64,000 bases of DNA from GCA-2861595 sp035526335 (GTDB taxonomy: Bacteria; Actinomycetota; Acidimicrobiia; Acidimicrobiales; GCA-2861595), in NCBI GenBank assembly GCA_035526335.1, contig DATLCN010000046.1, positions 50,619 through 114,618 on the forward strand, read 5' to 3'. The notes below the pieces were generated by a model. That model was not told the origin of the DNA. It did no database searches and saw nothing but the letters and a program-made list of their open reading frames with translations. How positions within the stretch are numbered: the first letter of the stretch is position 1; every line of letters begins with the position of its first letter. Positions 57,032 to 64,000 of the stretch are shown here, in pieces. The position numbers and the translations under genes are program-made.

Positions 57032-58093
57032 GTGAACCTGGCCATCGTCCACGACTATCTCACCCAGCGCGGTGGAGCCGAGCGGGTGGTCCTGCGTCTG
57101 GCAGGGCTGTTCCCCGACGCCCCGGTGTTCACGTCCGTCTACGCGGCGGACATGACATTCCCCGAGTTCCAGCAGTTGAAAGTCGTCACATCCGACCTGC
57201 AGGGGAAGATCGATCCCGCACGGTTTCGCCTCGCCGCCCCACGGTATCCAGCCGCTTTCCGCCGCTTCGATCTGTCCGCCTTCGACCGGGTGATCGTGAC
57301 GACGTCCGGATTCGCGCATCATGTTCGTCATGGCCGGGCTCTCGTATATTGCCACACCCCGCCTCGGTTCCTTTACGACCCGGCGACCTATCTCGGGAGC
57401 CGTGCCCTTGCCGCCGCGGCGTTTCCCGGCCTCGCATGGATGCGGGCTCGTGACCGGCGAGCCGCCGCCGGGCATGAGTCCTTCGCCACCAGTTCCCGTG
57501 TCGGGGTCGAGCGGATACGGGCGATCTACGGGAGGGATGCCCGCGTGATCCACCCCCCCTTGTGGACGGGCCATCTTCCCCTGGAGGTATGCGATCCGCC
57601 GGAGGATCCCCACGCACTGGTGGTGGCGCGGCTGCTTCCATACAAGCGAATCGACGTGGCGATCCAGGCATGTTCGATCGCCGGCATCCCGCTCACCATC
57701 GTCGGCACGGGCCCGGACGAAGCGCGCCTCCGTCGCATGGCCGGGAACGACGCGCGGTTCCTCGGGCGTGTGCCCGATGATGCAATGGCGGATGTGTGGG
57801 CGCGCCATTCGGTGGTGCTCGCGCCCGGGCTGGAGGATTTCGGATATGGGCCGGTGGAGGCGAATTTCGCCGGCAGGCCCGTCTTGGCACTGCGTGCGGG
57901 AGGAGCCCTGGAGACAGTCCAAGACGGGGTCACGGGCTTGCTCGTAGAGGGGGAGAACCCGGGACTGTGGGCCGACGCGCTGCTACGGGTGCACGGACGG
58001 ACATGGGCCCCAGAGGCCCTGCGGGCGTGGACAACAAGGTTCAGCGGCCCCTTGTTCGACGCCGGCATCGAGGCCTGGCTGGCGACCACCTGA
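57032..58093 (+). CDS. GT4-family glycosyltransferase
   Basis: A 353-residue GT-B enzyme. LAIVHDYLTQRGGAERVVLR is the classic GT4 start, YCHTPPRFLYDP is typical of WbaZ-like mannosyltransferases, and ALVVARLLPYKRIDVAIQAC with APGLEDFGYGPVEANFAGRP (E-x7-type region) forms the donor site. GGAGGAG lies about 8 nt before GTG 57032. It is the last gene of the exopolysaccharide locus, 57 nt before the second complex I operon. Confidence 0.88.
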   Translation: MNLAIVHDYLTQRGGAERVVLRLAGLFPDAPVFTSVYAADMTFPEFQQLKVVTSDLQGKIDPARFRLAAPRYPAAFRRFDLSAFDRVIVTTSGFAHHVRHGRALVYCHTPPRFLYDPATYLGSRALAAAAFPGLAWMRARDRRAAAGHESFATSSRVGVERIRAIYGRDARVIHPPLWTGHLPLEVCDPPEDPHALVVARLLPYKRIDVAIQACSIAGIPLTIVGTGPDEARLRRMAGNDARFLGRVPDDAMADVWARHSVVLAPGLEDFGYGPVEANFAGRPVLALRAGGALETVQDGVTGLLVEGENPGLWADALLRVHGRTWAPEALRAWTTRFSGPLFDAGIEAWLATT

Positions 58094-58135
58094 CGACGAT
58101 GTCCCCGTCGCTTGGCGGGTCGCGATAGCCCTCGG

Positions 58136-58141
58136 TAGGCT
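58136..58141 (+). promoter_or_regulatory. -10 box of the second nuo operon
   Basis: TAGGCT ends 9 nt before ATG 58151, so the transcript would be almost leaderless. No Rex-operator-like palindrome is seen, unlike at the bc locus. Confidence 0.4.
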
Positions 58142-58150
58142 CCGCCCGCG

Positions 58151-58516
58151 ATGTCGGCTTTCCTCCGGGGCTACCTCAGTGTCTTGGTCTTCGGCGCTGC
58201 CGCGGTCGCCATGGTGGGAGCGATGCTCGGTGCCGGCCGGCTTCTACGTCCCACCAGGCCGCAGCCTCAGAAGTACATCTCATACGAAAGCGGTGTCGAT
58301 CCGGTCGGTACAGGCTGGTCGCAGAGCCAGGTCCGCTACTACATCTTCGCCCTGCTCTTCGTCATGTTCGACGTGGAGGCCGTCTTCATCTTCCCCTGGG
58401 CGATCCGCCTGGAGGCGCTCGGTGTCTTCGGGCTCGTGGAGATGCTCATATTCATCGTCATCCTGGCGCTCGGCCTCGTGTATGCCTGGCGCAAGGGGGT
58501 GCTTCGGTGGGTCTAG
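58151..58516 (+). CDS. nuoA: complex I subunit A (operon 2, nuoEFG-less)
   Basis: A 121-residue three-helix membrane subunit. YESGVDPVGTGWSQSQVRYY replaces the YECG loop of the operon 1 copy, so the quinone-cavity Cys is Ser. VMFDVEAVFIFPWAIRL is conserved. It is 30 residues shorter than the operon 1 paralogue, lacking its basic tail. It heads the operon and overlaps nuoB by 10 nt. Confidence 0.92.
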   Translation: MSAFLRGYLSVLVFGAAAVAMVGAMLGAGRLLRPTRPQPQKYISYESGVDPVGTGWSQSQVRYYIFALLFVMFDVEAVFIFPWAIRLEALGVFGLVEMLIFIVILALGLVYAWRKGVLRWV

Positions 58517-59010
58517 TGGAGAGGGGGCTCATCCCCAAGCCCCTCACACACCTGCTCAACCTCAGCCGCAAGTACTCCCTCTGGGTGTACCAGTGGGGGC
58601 TGGCCTGTTGCGCCATCGAGATGGGAGCGGCGTTCGGCTCGCCCCGCTACGACGTCATGCGCCTAGGCGTCATCCCCTTCCCCGCCAGTGCCCGTCAGGC
58701 CGACCTTGTGGTGATCTCCGGGACGGTCACGGACAAGATGGCTCCGCCGATCCGCCGGCTGTGGGAGCAGATGCCGGATCCCAAGTACGTGATCTCGATG
58801 GGTTCCTGCGCCAACTGCGGAGGGCCCTACTGGGACAGCTACTCGGTCACCAAGGGCGTCGACCAGATCATCCCGGTGGACGTGTACGTGCCGGGTTGCC
58901 CACCCCGCCCGGAGGCCCTCCTCGAAGGCATCGTGCTTCTCCAGGAGCGCATTCAGCACGAGGACATGGCCGAGCGGTGGAAGGGGGACCCCATTGTCGT
59001 CGGCGCCTGA
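58507..59010 (+). CDS. nuoB: complex I subunit B (operon 2)
   Basis: A 167-residue N2-cluster subunit. Ligands are in LACCAIEMG, GSCANCGGPYWDSYSV and YVPGCPPRPEA, so a full cluster is expected. GTG 58507 lies in the nuoA 3' end. The sequence is clearly diverged from the operon 1 copy, which has SMGVCASSGG, so this is not a recent duplication. Confidence 0.94.
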   Translation: MGLVERGLIPKPLTHLLNLSRKYSLWVYQWGLACCAIEMGAAFGSPRYDVMRLGVIPFPASARQADLVVISGTVTDKMAPPIRRLWEQMPDPKYVISMGSCANCGGPYWDSYSVTKGVDQIIPVDVYVPGCPPRPEALLEGIVLLQERIQHEDMAERWKGDPIVVGA

Positions 59011-59674
59011 GGACGCACCTCAGCGGATGCTCGAGGTGCTCCGGCGCGAACTCGGTGGGGCCATCCTGGGTTCGGAAGACACCGGATCGGATCTGTGTGT
59101 ACGGGTCCACTGCACCATGTGGCGCCGCGTGGCCGAGATCTGCCGCGAGAAGCTCGACATGGACTACTTCTGTTTCCTGTCCGGTATCGACTGGATGGTC
59201 AACCCGGCGATGTCCGGTGAGAAGGTATGGGAACCAGAGGGCGGCGGAGTGGTGATGGAGGGTGACGAGGCCGAAGCGGCTCCCGCCACTGGCCTTCAGA
59301 CCGGCGTGGCCGGTGGGGACACGAGGTTCCAGGTGTTCGCCCGGCTCTACTCGACCACCGAGAAACGGGGGCTGACACTCAAGGCCGACCTCGACGAGGC
59401 CCAGCCGCGGGTCGACTCCTGGGTCGGTGTCTACCGCGGCGCGGACTGGCACGAACGCGAGACCTGGGAGATGTACGGCTTCGATTTCCAAGGCCACCCC
59501 GGACTTCGCCACATGTACCTGCCCGGCGAGTTCGAGGGTCACCCGCTGCGGAAGGACTTTCCCCTTCTTTCCCGGGAGGTCAAGCCCTGGCCCGGCCTGG
59601 TGGATGTCGAGCCCATGCCGGGCGAGGAGTCCGGCGCCGATGACGGAGTGGCCACCGCGGGAGCCGAGGCCTGA
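58994..59674 (+). CDS. nuoC: complex I subunit C (operon 2)
   Basis: A 226-residue hydrophilic subunit. RETWEMYGFDFQGHPGLRHM and PGEFEGHPLRKDFPL are the NuoC signature. It is about 50 residues longer than the operon 1 copy because of an inserted acidic loop at about 75-100 and a Glu/Gly-rich tail. TTG 58994 lies inside nuoB (17-nt overlap); the next internal start is ATG 59028. Its stop overlaps the nuoD ATG by one base. Confidence 0.9.
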   Translation: MSSAPEDAPQRMLEVLRRELGGAILGSEDTGSDLCVRVHCTMWRRVAEICREKLDMDYFCFLSGIDWMVNPAMSGEKVWEPEGGGVVMEGDEAEAAPATGLQTGVAGGDTRFQVFARLYSTTEKRGLTLKADLDEAQPRVDSWVGVYRGADWHERETWEMYGFDFQGHPGLRHMYLPGEFEGHPLRKDFPLLSREVKPWPGLVDVEPMPGEESGADDGVATAGAEA

Positions 59675-60846
59675 TGACGGTCACCACCGACTGGCAGAAG
59701 TCCGCGTACATCGCCGGCCAGGCCGCCGACGCGAGGGTGAACGTGGAGTTGGAAACCGAGGGCATGACCCTCAACCTCGGTCCGCAGCACCCGGCCACCC
59801 ACGGAACACTGCGCATCGTCGTGCGCCTCGACGGCGAGCAGGTGGTGTGGGCCGAACCCATCTGTGGCTACATGCACCGCGGCTACGAGAAGCTCTGCGA
59901 GGTCCGCACCTACCCGCAGGTCACCACCCTGATCAACCGCATCGACTGGCTCGGCCACTTCGCCAACGAGGTGCCGTTCATCCTCGCCGCAGAGCGGCTC
60001 ATGGGCATCGAAGCGCCACCACGGGCCCAGTGGATCCGCACGCTCTTCTTCGAGATGGCCCGAATCGCCAACGTCAGCCTCTTCTTGGGCGACATGGGGA
60101 TCCAGCTCGGAGCCATAACGCCGGTCTTCTACGCCTTCCGCGACCGTGAATACGTATTGAACCTCATGGAGGCCGCCACGGGTGGCCGGTTCCATCCCAA
60201 CTTCGACCGCCTGGGAGGGCTGAAAGATGACCTGCCCAGGGGCTGGGTCGACGAATGCCACGGTGTGATGGCCAGGGTCGTCTCCTTCTGCCAGGAGATG
60301 GAGGACCTGCTCATGGGCAACCGGATCTTCCAGACCCGTACCCGCGGGATCGGTGTCATCCCAGCCGCCGTCGGGCTGGAGTACGGCCTCTCCGGTGCCA
60401 ACATCCGCGCCAGCGGTGTCGACTGGGATCTGCGTAGGGACGAGGACTCACCTCTGGCGTGGAAGCACTGCGACTGGAAGGTGTGGACCCATCCCGACGG
60501 TGACTCCTACGCCCGTTACTGGGTCCGGCTCCAGGAGACCCGGGAATCGGCGCGGATCATCACCCAGCTGCTCGATGGGCTTCCCTCCGGGTCCATCCAG
60601 GCGAAGGTTCCCCGAATCATCAAGGTGCCGCCGGGAGAGGCCTGGTGCCACACGGAGAACCCGCTCGGGGAGATGGGGTACTACGTCGTCAGCCAGGGTG
60701 GCCGAGGGCCATTCCGGGTCAAGATCCGCAGCGCCTCGTTCAACAACATCTCGATCGTGCCCTGGCTGCTCCGTGGCGTCTACGTTCCCGACGTGATCAC
60801 GATCCTGGCGTCGCTCTACTTCATCCTCGGGGACATCGACCGCTGA
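59674..60846 (+). CDS. nuoD: complex I subunit D (operon 2)
   Basis: A 390-residue quinone-site subunit. NLGPQHPATHGTLRIVVRLD keeps the quinone-site His; CGYMHRGYEKLCE, LGGLKDDLPRGW and the C-terminal SLYFILGDIDR are conserved. The next gene is nuoH, beginning at the last base of the stop, with no room for nuoE, F or G. That order defines an 11-subunit type of complex I. Confidence 0.94.
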   Translation: MTVTTDWQKSAYIAGQAADARVNVELETEGMTLNLGPQHPATHGTLRIVVRLDGEQVVWAEPICGYMHRGYEKLCEVRTYPQVTTLINRIDWLGHFANEVPFILAAERLMGIEAPPRAQWIRTLFFEMARIANVSLFLGDMGIQLGAITPVFYAFRDREYVLNLMEAATGGRFHPNFDRLGGLKDDLPRGWVDECHGVMARVVSFCQEMEDLLMGNRIFQTRTRGIGVIPAAVGLEYGLSGANIRASGVDWDLRRDEDSPLAWKHCDWKVWTHPDGDSYARYWVRLQETRESARIITQLLDGLPSGSIQAKVPRIIKVPPGEAWCHTENPLGEMGYYVVSQGGRGPFRVKIRSASFNNISIVPWLLRGVYVPDVITILASLYFILGDIDR

Positions 60847-61877
60847 TGTGCCTGACCCTCGGAGTCGATTTCGGGGCCTACTGGGCCACCACGCTCCTGA
60901 AGGTCATGGTCGTCCTCGGCCTCATCCCCGCCGGCGCGATCATTTTGGGCTACGTGTTCCTGCTCAAGATGATGAGTCACATGCAGAGCCGGCTCGGCCC
61001 AATGGAGGCGGGTCCCCACGGATCTCTGCAGCTCGTGGCGGACGGGCTCAAGTTCATCCAGAAGGAGGACATCTTCCCGGAGCGCTCCGACCGCTTCGTC
61101 TTCGCCGCCGCCCCGATCGTGGTGCTCCTGTCCACCTTCCTGCTGTACATCGTCATTCCGGCCGGCCCGAGGCTGATCATCGAGGACCTGGACACCGGCA
61201 TCTTCTTCGCCCTCGCCGTCTCGTCGCTGTCCGTTCTCGGGATCCTCATGGCCGGATGGGCCTCGGCCAACAAGTACTCCCTGATCGGTGCCCTGCGGGC
61301 CGCAGGCCAGTTGATCGCCTACGAGCTGCCGCTGGTACTCGCCGTGGTGGGGGTGGTGATACAGGCGGGCACGATGAGCCTCCAGGGAATCGTGATGGCC
61401 CAGGCCGACGGTGAGATTTTCGGCGTCGGCATCATCGGGAACCCGTTCCTCCTGACCCAGTTCATCGGGTTCGCCCTGTTCCTCGTAGCGGCTCAGGCCG
61501 AGCTGACCCAGGCCCCCTTCGACATGCCGGTGGCCGAGTCGGAACTCGTCGCCGGTTACATGACCGAGTACACCGGTTTCCGCTTCCTGTTCTTCTTCAT
61601 GGGTGAGTTCGGCACCGCATTCGCCTTCTCCGCCATCGGCGCCACCCTGTTCCTCGGGGGATGGTACGTGCCGGGCGTGCACGGGACCCTCGCCGACGTT
61701 CTCGGCCCACTGGTGCTGGGGGCCAAGATAATGCTGGTCGCCTTCTTCATCTTCTGGTTCCGCTTCAGCTATCCGCGCCTGCGGGAGGACCAGCTTCAAG
61801 CTTTTGCCTGGAAGTTCCTCATCCCGCTGTCCCTGCTCAACATCGCCGTGACCGGCGTATTGAAAGTCGCGTTCTGA
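60846..61877 (+). CDS. nuoH: complex I subunit H (operon 2)
   Basis: A 343-residue eight-helix membrane subunit. SHMQSRLGPMEAGPHGSLQL, LVADGLKFIQKEDIFPE, AELTQAPFDMPVAESELVAG and SYPRLREDQLQAFAWKFLIP are the signature loops. ATG 60846 shares its A with the nuoD stop. The C-terminus lacks the extra tail of the operon 1 copy. Confidence 0.94.
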   Translation: MCLTLGVDFGAYWATTLLKVMVVLGLIPAGAIILGYVFLLKMMSHMQSRLGPMEAGPHGSLQLVADGLKFIQKEDIFPERSDRFVFAAAPIVVLLSTFLLYIVIPAGPRLIIEDLDTGIFFALAVSSLSVLGILMAGWASANKYSLIGALRAAGQLIAYELPLVLAVVGVVIQAGTMSLQGIVMAQADGEIFGVGIIGNPFLLTQFIGFALFLVAAQAELTQAPFDMPVAESELVAGYMTEYTGFRFLFFFMGEFGTAFAFSAIGATLFLGGWYVPGVHGTLADVLGPLVLGAKIMLVAFFIFWFRFSYPRLREDQLQAFAWKFLIPLSLLNIAVTGVLKVAF

Positions 61878-61881
61878 TCTG

Positions 61882-62367
61882 ATGCCTCCGATCCCCGGGC
61901 TGCTGAAGGGTCTCGGCGTCACCTTCAGGACGATGCTGAAGCCTGCGGTGACCGTCCAGTATCCGCACGTCAAGGAGGCGCCACCCACCCGTGCGCGCGG
62001 GGTGATCGCGCTCAAGGAGGAGAACTGCACCGTCTGCATGCTCTGCGCGCGGGAGTGCCCGGACTGGTGCATCTACATCGAGGGCTACAAGGACAAAGCT
62101 CCCCCCCGACGGGAAGGCGGCAAGCCCCGCACCGTACAGAAGCTCGACCGCTTCGACATCGACTACTCGCTGTGCATGTACTGCGGCATATGCGTCGAAG
62201 TGTGTCCGTTCGACGCTCTCTTCTGGAGTCCTGAGTTCGAGTACTCCGAGGTGAAGATCGCTGACCTCCTGCACGACAAGAGCAAGCTCGGGGAGTGGAT
62301 GGAGACGGTACCGGAGCCGCCGGCGCTGGAGCGTGGCGCCGAGGCCAAGAAGGGCGCCAAGAAGTAG
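61882..62367 (+). CDS. nuoI: complex I subunit I (operon 2)
   Basis: A 161-residue dicluster subunit. CTVCMLCARECPDWC and CMYCGICVEVCP hold two [4Fe-4S] clusters. In the absence of NuoEFG in this operon it is the outermost iron-sulphur subunit and the likely docking point for the electron donor. The tail is basic, ending AEAKKGAKK. It is about 40 residues shorter than the operon 1 copy. Confidence 0.93.
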   Translation: MPPIPGLLKGLGVTFRTMLKPAVTVQYPHVKEAPPTRARGVIALKEENCTVCMLCARECPDWCIYIEGYKDKAPPRREGGKPRTVQKLDRFDIDYSLCMYCGICVEVCPFDALFWSPEFEYSEVKIADLLHDKSKLGEWMETVPEPPALERGAEAKKGAKK

Positions 62368-62370
62368 CCG

Positions 62371-62865
62371 ATGGTGGCCCAGAACGTCATCTTCGGGATC
62401 ATCGCCGCGGCCATGGGCCTGGCCGCCATCCGGGTGGTCACGACCAAGAACATCGTCCACGCCGCCCTGTACCTGGTGGTGGTGCTGGCCGGCGTGGCCG
62501 CCATCTACATCCTCCTGGCGGCCGAGTTCACGGCCGTTGTACAGATCCTCGTCTACGTCGGGGCCATCCTCGTTCTGTTCCTCTTCGGGATCATGCTGAC
62601 CCGTGCACCCATCGGGCGCACCTCCGACCTGGACAACGACCAGCGGTGGCTCGCCCTGGTGGTGTCGATGCTGCTCCTCGGGGTGCTGGCCGGCGTGCTG
62701 ACCGACGCCTACGACGACGTGAAGCTGCCCGCCGACGCCGCCGTTCAGCGCAGCGGTGAGGTTGGTTCATCGATCTTCCAGGTCTACGTGATCCCCTTCG
62801 AGGTGATCTCGGTGCTCCTCCTCGCCGCACTGGTGGGGGCCGTCGTCATAGCCAGGAGGGACTGA
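62371..62865 (+). CDS. nuoJ: complex I subunit J (operon 2)
   Basis: A 164-residue five-helix membrane subunit. NIVHAALYLVVVLAGVAAIY, AEFTAVVQILVYVGAILVLF and LFGIMLTRAPIGR follow the family pattern. It starts 3 nt after nuoI and ends 2 nt before nuoK, so all three are translated together. Confidence 0.92.
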   Translation: MVAQNVIFGIIAAAMGLAAIRVVTTKNIVHAALYLVVVLAGVAAIYILLAAEFTAVVQILVYVGAILVLFLFGIMLTRAPIGRTSDLDNDQRWLALVVSMLLLGVLAGVLTDAYDDVKLPADAAVQRSGEVGSSIFQVYVIPFEVISVLLLAALVGAVVIARRD

Positions 62866-62867
62866 CG

Positions 62868-63167
62868 ATGTACCTGAACCAGTTCCTCCTGCTGGCCGCC
62901 TTCCTGTTCAGCGTCGGCGTCTACGGAGTGCTGGCCCGGAAGAACGGCGTGCTGGTGCTCATGTCGGTCGAGCTGATCCTGAACGCGGTGAACATCAACC
63001 TGGTCGCCTTCGGCGCCTTCCACAACACGGTGGCAGGGCAGGTCTTCGCCCTGTTCGTCATCGCCGTGGCGGCCGCCGAGGTCGGGGTCGGCTTGGCCAT
63101 CGTCCTGCTCATCTACCGCAACCGGCAGTCGATCGATCTGTCCGAAGTCGATCTGATGAAGGGCTGA
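62868..63167 (+). CDS. nuoK: complex I subunit K (operon 2)
   Basis: A 99-residue three-helix subunit of normal length. LVLMSVELILNAVNINLVAF carries the proton-path Glu and VAAAEVGVGLAIVLLIYRNR the second. The tail SEVDLMKG is typical. A 2-nt gap separates it from nuoL. Confidence 0.93.
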   Translation: MYLNQFLLLAAFLFSVGVYGVLARKNGVLVLMSVELILNAVNINLVAFGAFHNTVAGQVFALFVIAVAAAEVGVGLAIVLLIYRNRQSIDLSEVDLMKG

Positions 63168-63169
63168 AC

Positions 63170-64000
63170 GTGCTCGCTCACGCCTGGGTCATCCCCGCGG
63201 TGATGGTCCTCTCCTTCGCCCTGATTCTGTTCTTCGGCAAGCGCCTTCCGCGCAAGGGCCACGAGATCGGCCTGGTGGCGATCGGGATCGCCTTCGTGCT
63301 CTCCAGCGTCTGTGCCGTGGAGTGGGTGGGACGCTCTGCCGACCTCACCGTGGCGCCGGCGGTTTCCGAGGCTCACGGCACGGGCCAGGCTTCGGAGATA
63401 GCGGACCACGACGGGTCGGGGGCTGCGGCCGCAGCAGAGGATGACGGCGGCGAGGAGGCTCACGAGGTCGAGCCGATACGTGCGCCTGTGGTCCGCGAGG
63501 CGACCTGGTTCGAGAACGGGCAGGTGAAGATCAAGGCCGGCATCCACATGGACGGCCTCGCCGTCGTCATGCTGTTCGTGGTCACGCTGATCTCCCTCGC
63601 CGTGCATGTCTTCTCGACCAGTTACATGCACGACGACCGCCGATACACCCACTTCTTCGCCGCCCTCAGCCTGTTCACCGCCGGCATGCTCATCATGGTC
63701 ACCGCCGGCAACACGCTCCAATTGCTGTTCGGCTGGGAGATGATGGGCCTCTGCTCGTTCATGCTCATCGGGCACTGGTGGGAGGAGAAGAACAACTCCG
63801 ACGCCGCCCTCAAGGCCTTTTTCACCACCCGCACCGGCGACATCGGGCTGCTCGTGGGGATCTCCATCCTCTTCTTCGCCGCCGGCAGCACCTTCGACAT
63901 CGCCATCATCAACCGGGCCGCCCTGTCAGGCGACATCAGCCACACCGTGCTGTTGGCCGCCGCCGCCGCTCTGTTCTGCGCGGTGATCGGCAAGAGCGCA
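63170..64000 (+). CDS. nuoL: complex I subunit L (operon 2), partial at right edge
   Basis: The first 277 residues of an antiporter-like subunit. LLFGWEMMGLCSFMLIGHWW and ALKAFFTTRTGDIGLLVGIS are diagnostic of NuoL. Between the first two helices and the third, residues about 62-120 form an Ala/Glu/Asp/His-rich soluble loop not present in the operon 1 copy. GTG 63170 follows the nuoK stop by 2 nt. The frame is open at the window edge; nuoM and nuoN are expected beyond. Confidence 0.9.
   Translation, partial: MLAHAWVIPAVMVLSFALILFFGKRLPRKGHEIGLVAIGIAFVLSSVCAVEWVGRSADLTVAPAVSEAHGTGQASEIADHDGSGAAAAAEDDGGEEAHEVEPIRAPVVREATWFENGQVKIKAGIHMDGLAVVMLFVVTLISLAVHVFSTSYMHDDRRYTHFFAALSLFTAGMLIMVTAGNTLQLLFGWEMMGLCSFMLIGHWWEEKNNSDAALKAFFTTRTGDIGLLVGISILFFAAGSTFDIAIINRAALSGDISHTVLLAAAAALFCAVIGKSA

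Noticed and set aside
58151..64000. Second nuo operon as a recent duplication of the first
   Set aside because: The proteins differ clearly in sequence, length and motif details (for example NuoA YESG versus YECG, NuoB GSCANCGG versus GVCASSGG), and gene content differs, so an old divergence or separate acquisition is more likely.

Overview
The window is very GC-rich, densely packed actinobacterial DNA. Pointers to this are the rex-hemA-hemC-hemD-hemB-hemL order, frequent GTG/TTG starts, 1-20 nt gene overlaps, and many genes whose start codon lies only 5-10 nt after a TANNNT -10 box (leaderless transcription). The split b6-type cytochrome b and the gene content suggest a deep-branching lineage such as Acidimicrobiia or Thermoleophilia. 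That placement is inference; no rRNA or tRNA gene is present to anchor it. No IS element, CRISPR array, attachment site or replication origin was seen.

Layout. (1) 1-7.9 kb: a partial PAS-domain gene (minus), then rex and a tetrapyrrole operon on plus: precorrin-2 dehydrogenase, hemA, hemC, a SUMT/HemD fusion, hemB and hemL. (2) 7.9-15.3 kb: a geranylgeranyl-reductase-like flavoprotein and a monohaem cytochrome c on minus, diverging from a menaquinol:cytochrome c reductase locus (membrane protein, 2x[4Fe-4S] ferredoxin, split cytochrome b, Rieske protein, dihaem cytochrome c, membrane protein). (3) 15.3-30.7 kb: a complete 14-gene complex I operon, nuoA-N. (4) 30.8-37.3 kb: a LuxR-type response regulator and a lasso-peptide cluster: 47-aa precursor, macrolactam synthetase, PqqD-like B1, HPr-kinase-like kinase, ABC exporter, and a divergent B2 protease. 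A second PqqD-like gene follows. (5) 37.9-58.1 kb: a Wzx/Wzy-type exopolysaccharide locus with initiating sugar transferase, flippase, polymerase, chain-length protein and glycosyltransferases, plus three large secreted proteins: two GH26-like hydrolases and a 1527-residue malectin/beta-propeller protein. (6) 58.15-64.0 kb: a second complex I operon, nuoABCDHIJKL, that passes straight from nuoD to nuoH with no nuoEFG and runs off the right edge.

How the parts fit. Rex senses the NADH/NAD+ ratio. Rex-operator-like palindromes occur both at the rex promoter and at the promoter of the bc locus, which is followed almost without a gap by nuoA-N. This suggests redox control of haem supply and of the quinone-reducing and quinol-oxidising complexes together. 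The second complex I lacks the NADH-oxidising module and presumably takes electrons from another donor such as ferredoxin. The lasso cluster and the exopolysaccharide locus form an accessory block between the two respiratory operons. A second PqqD-like protein and a nucleotidyltransferase-family protein lie at their junction and could serve the lasso peptide. The most interesting non-coding signals are a perfect 13+8 bp stem-loop between the lasso precursor and synthetase genes, and a leader with two mutually exclusive hairpins upstream of one GH26-like gene.
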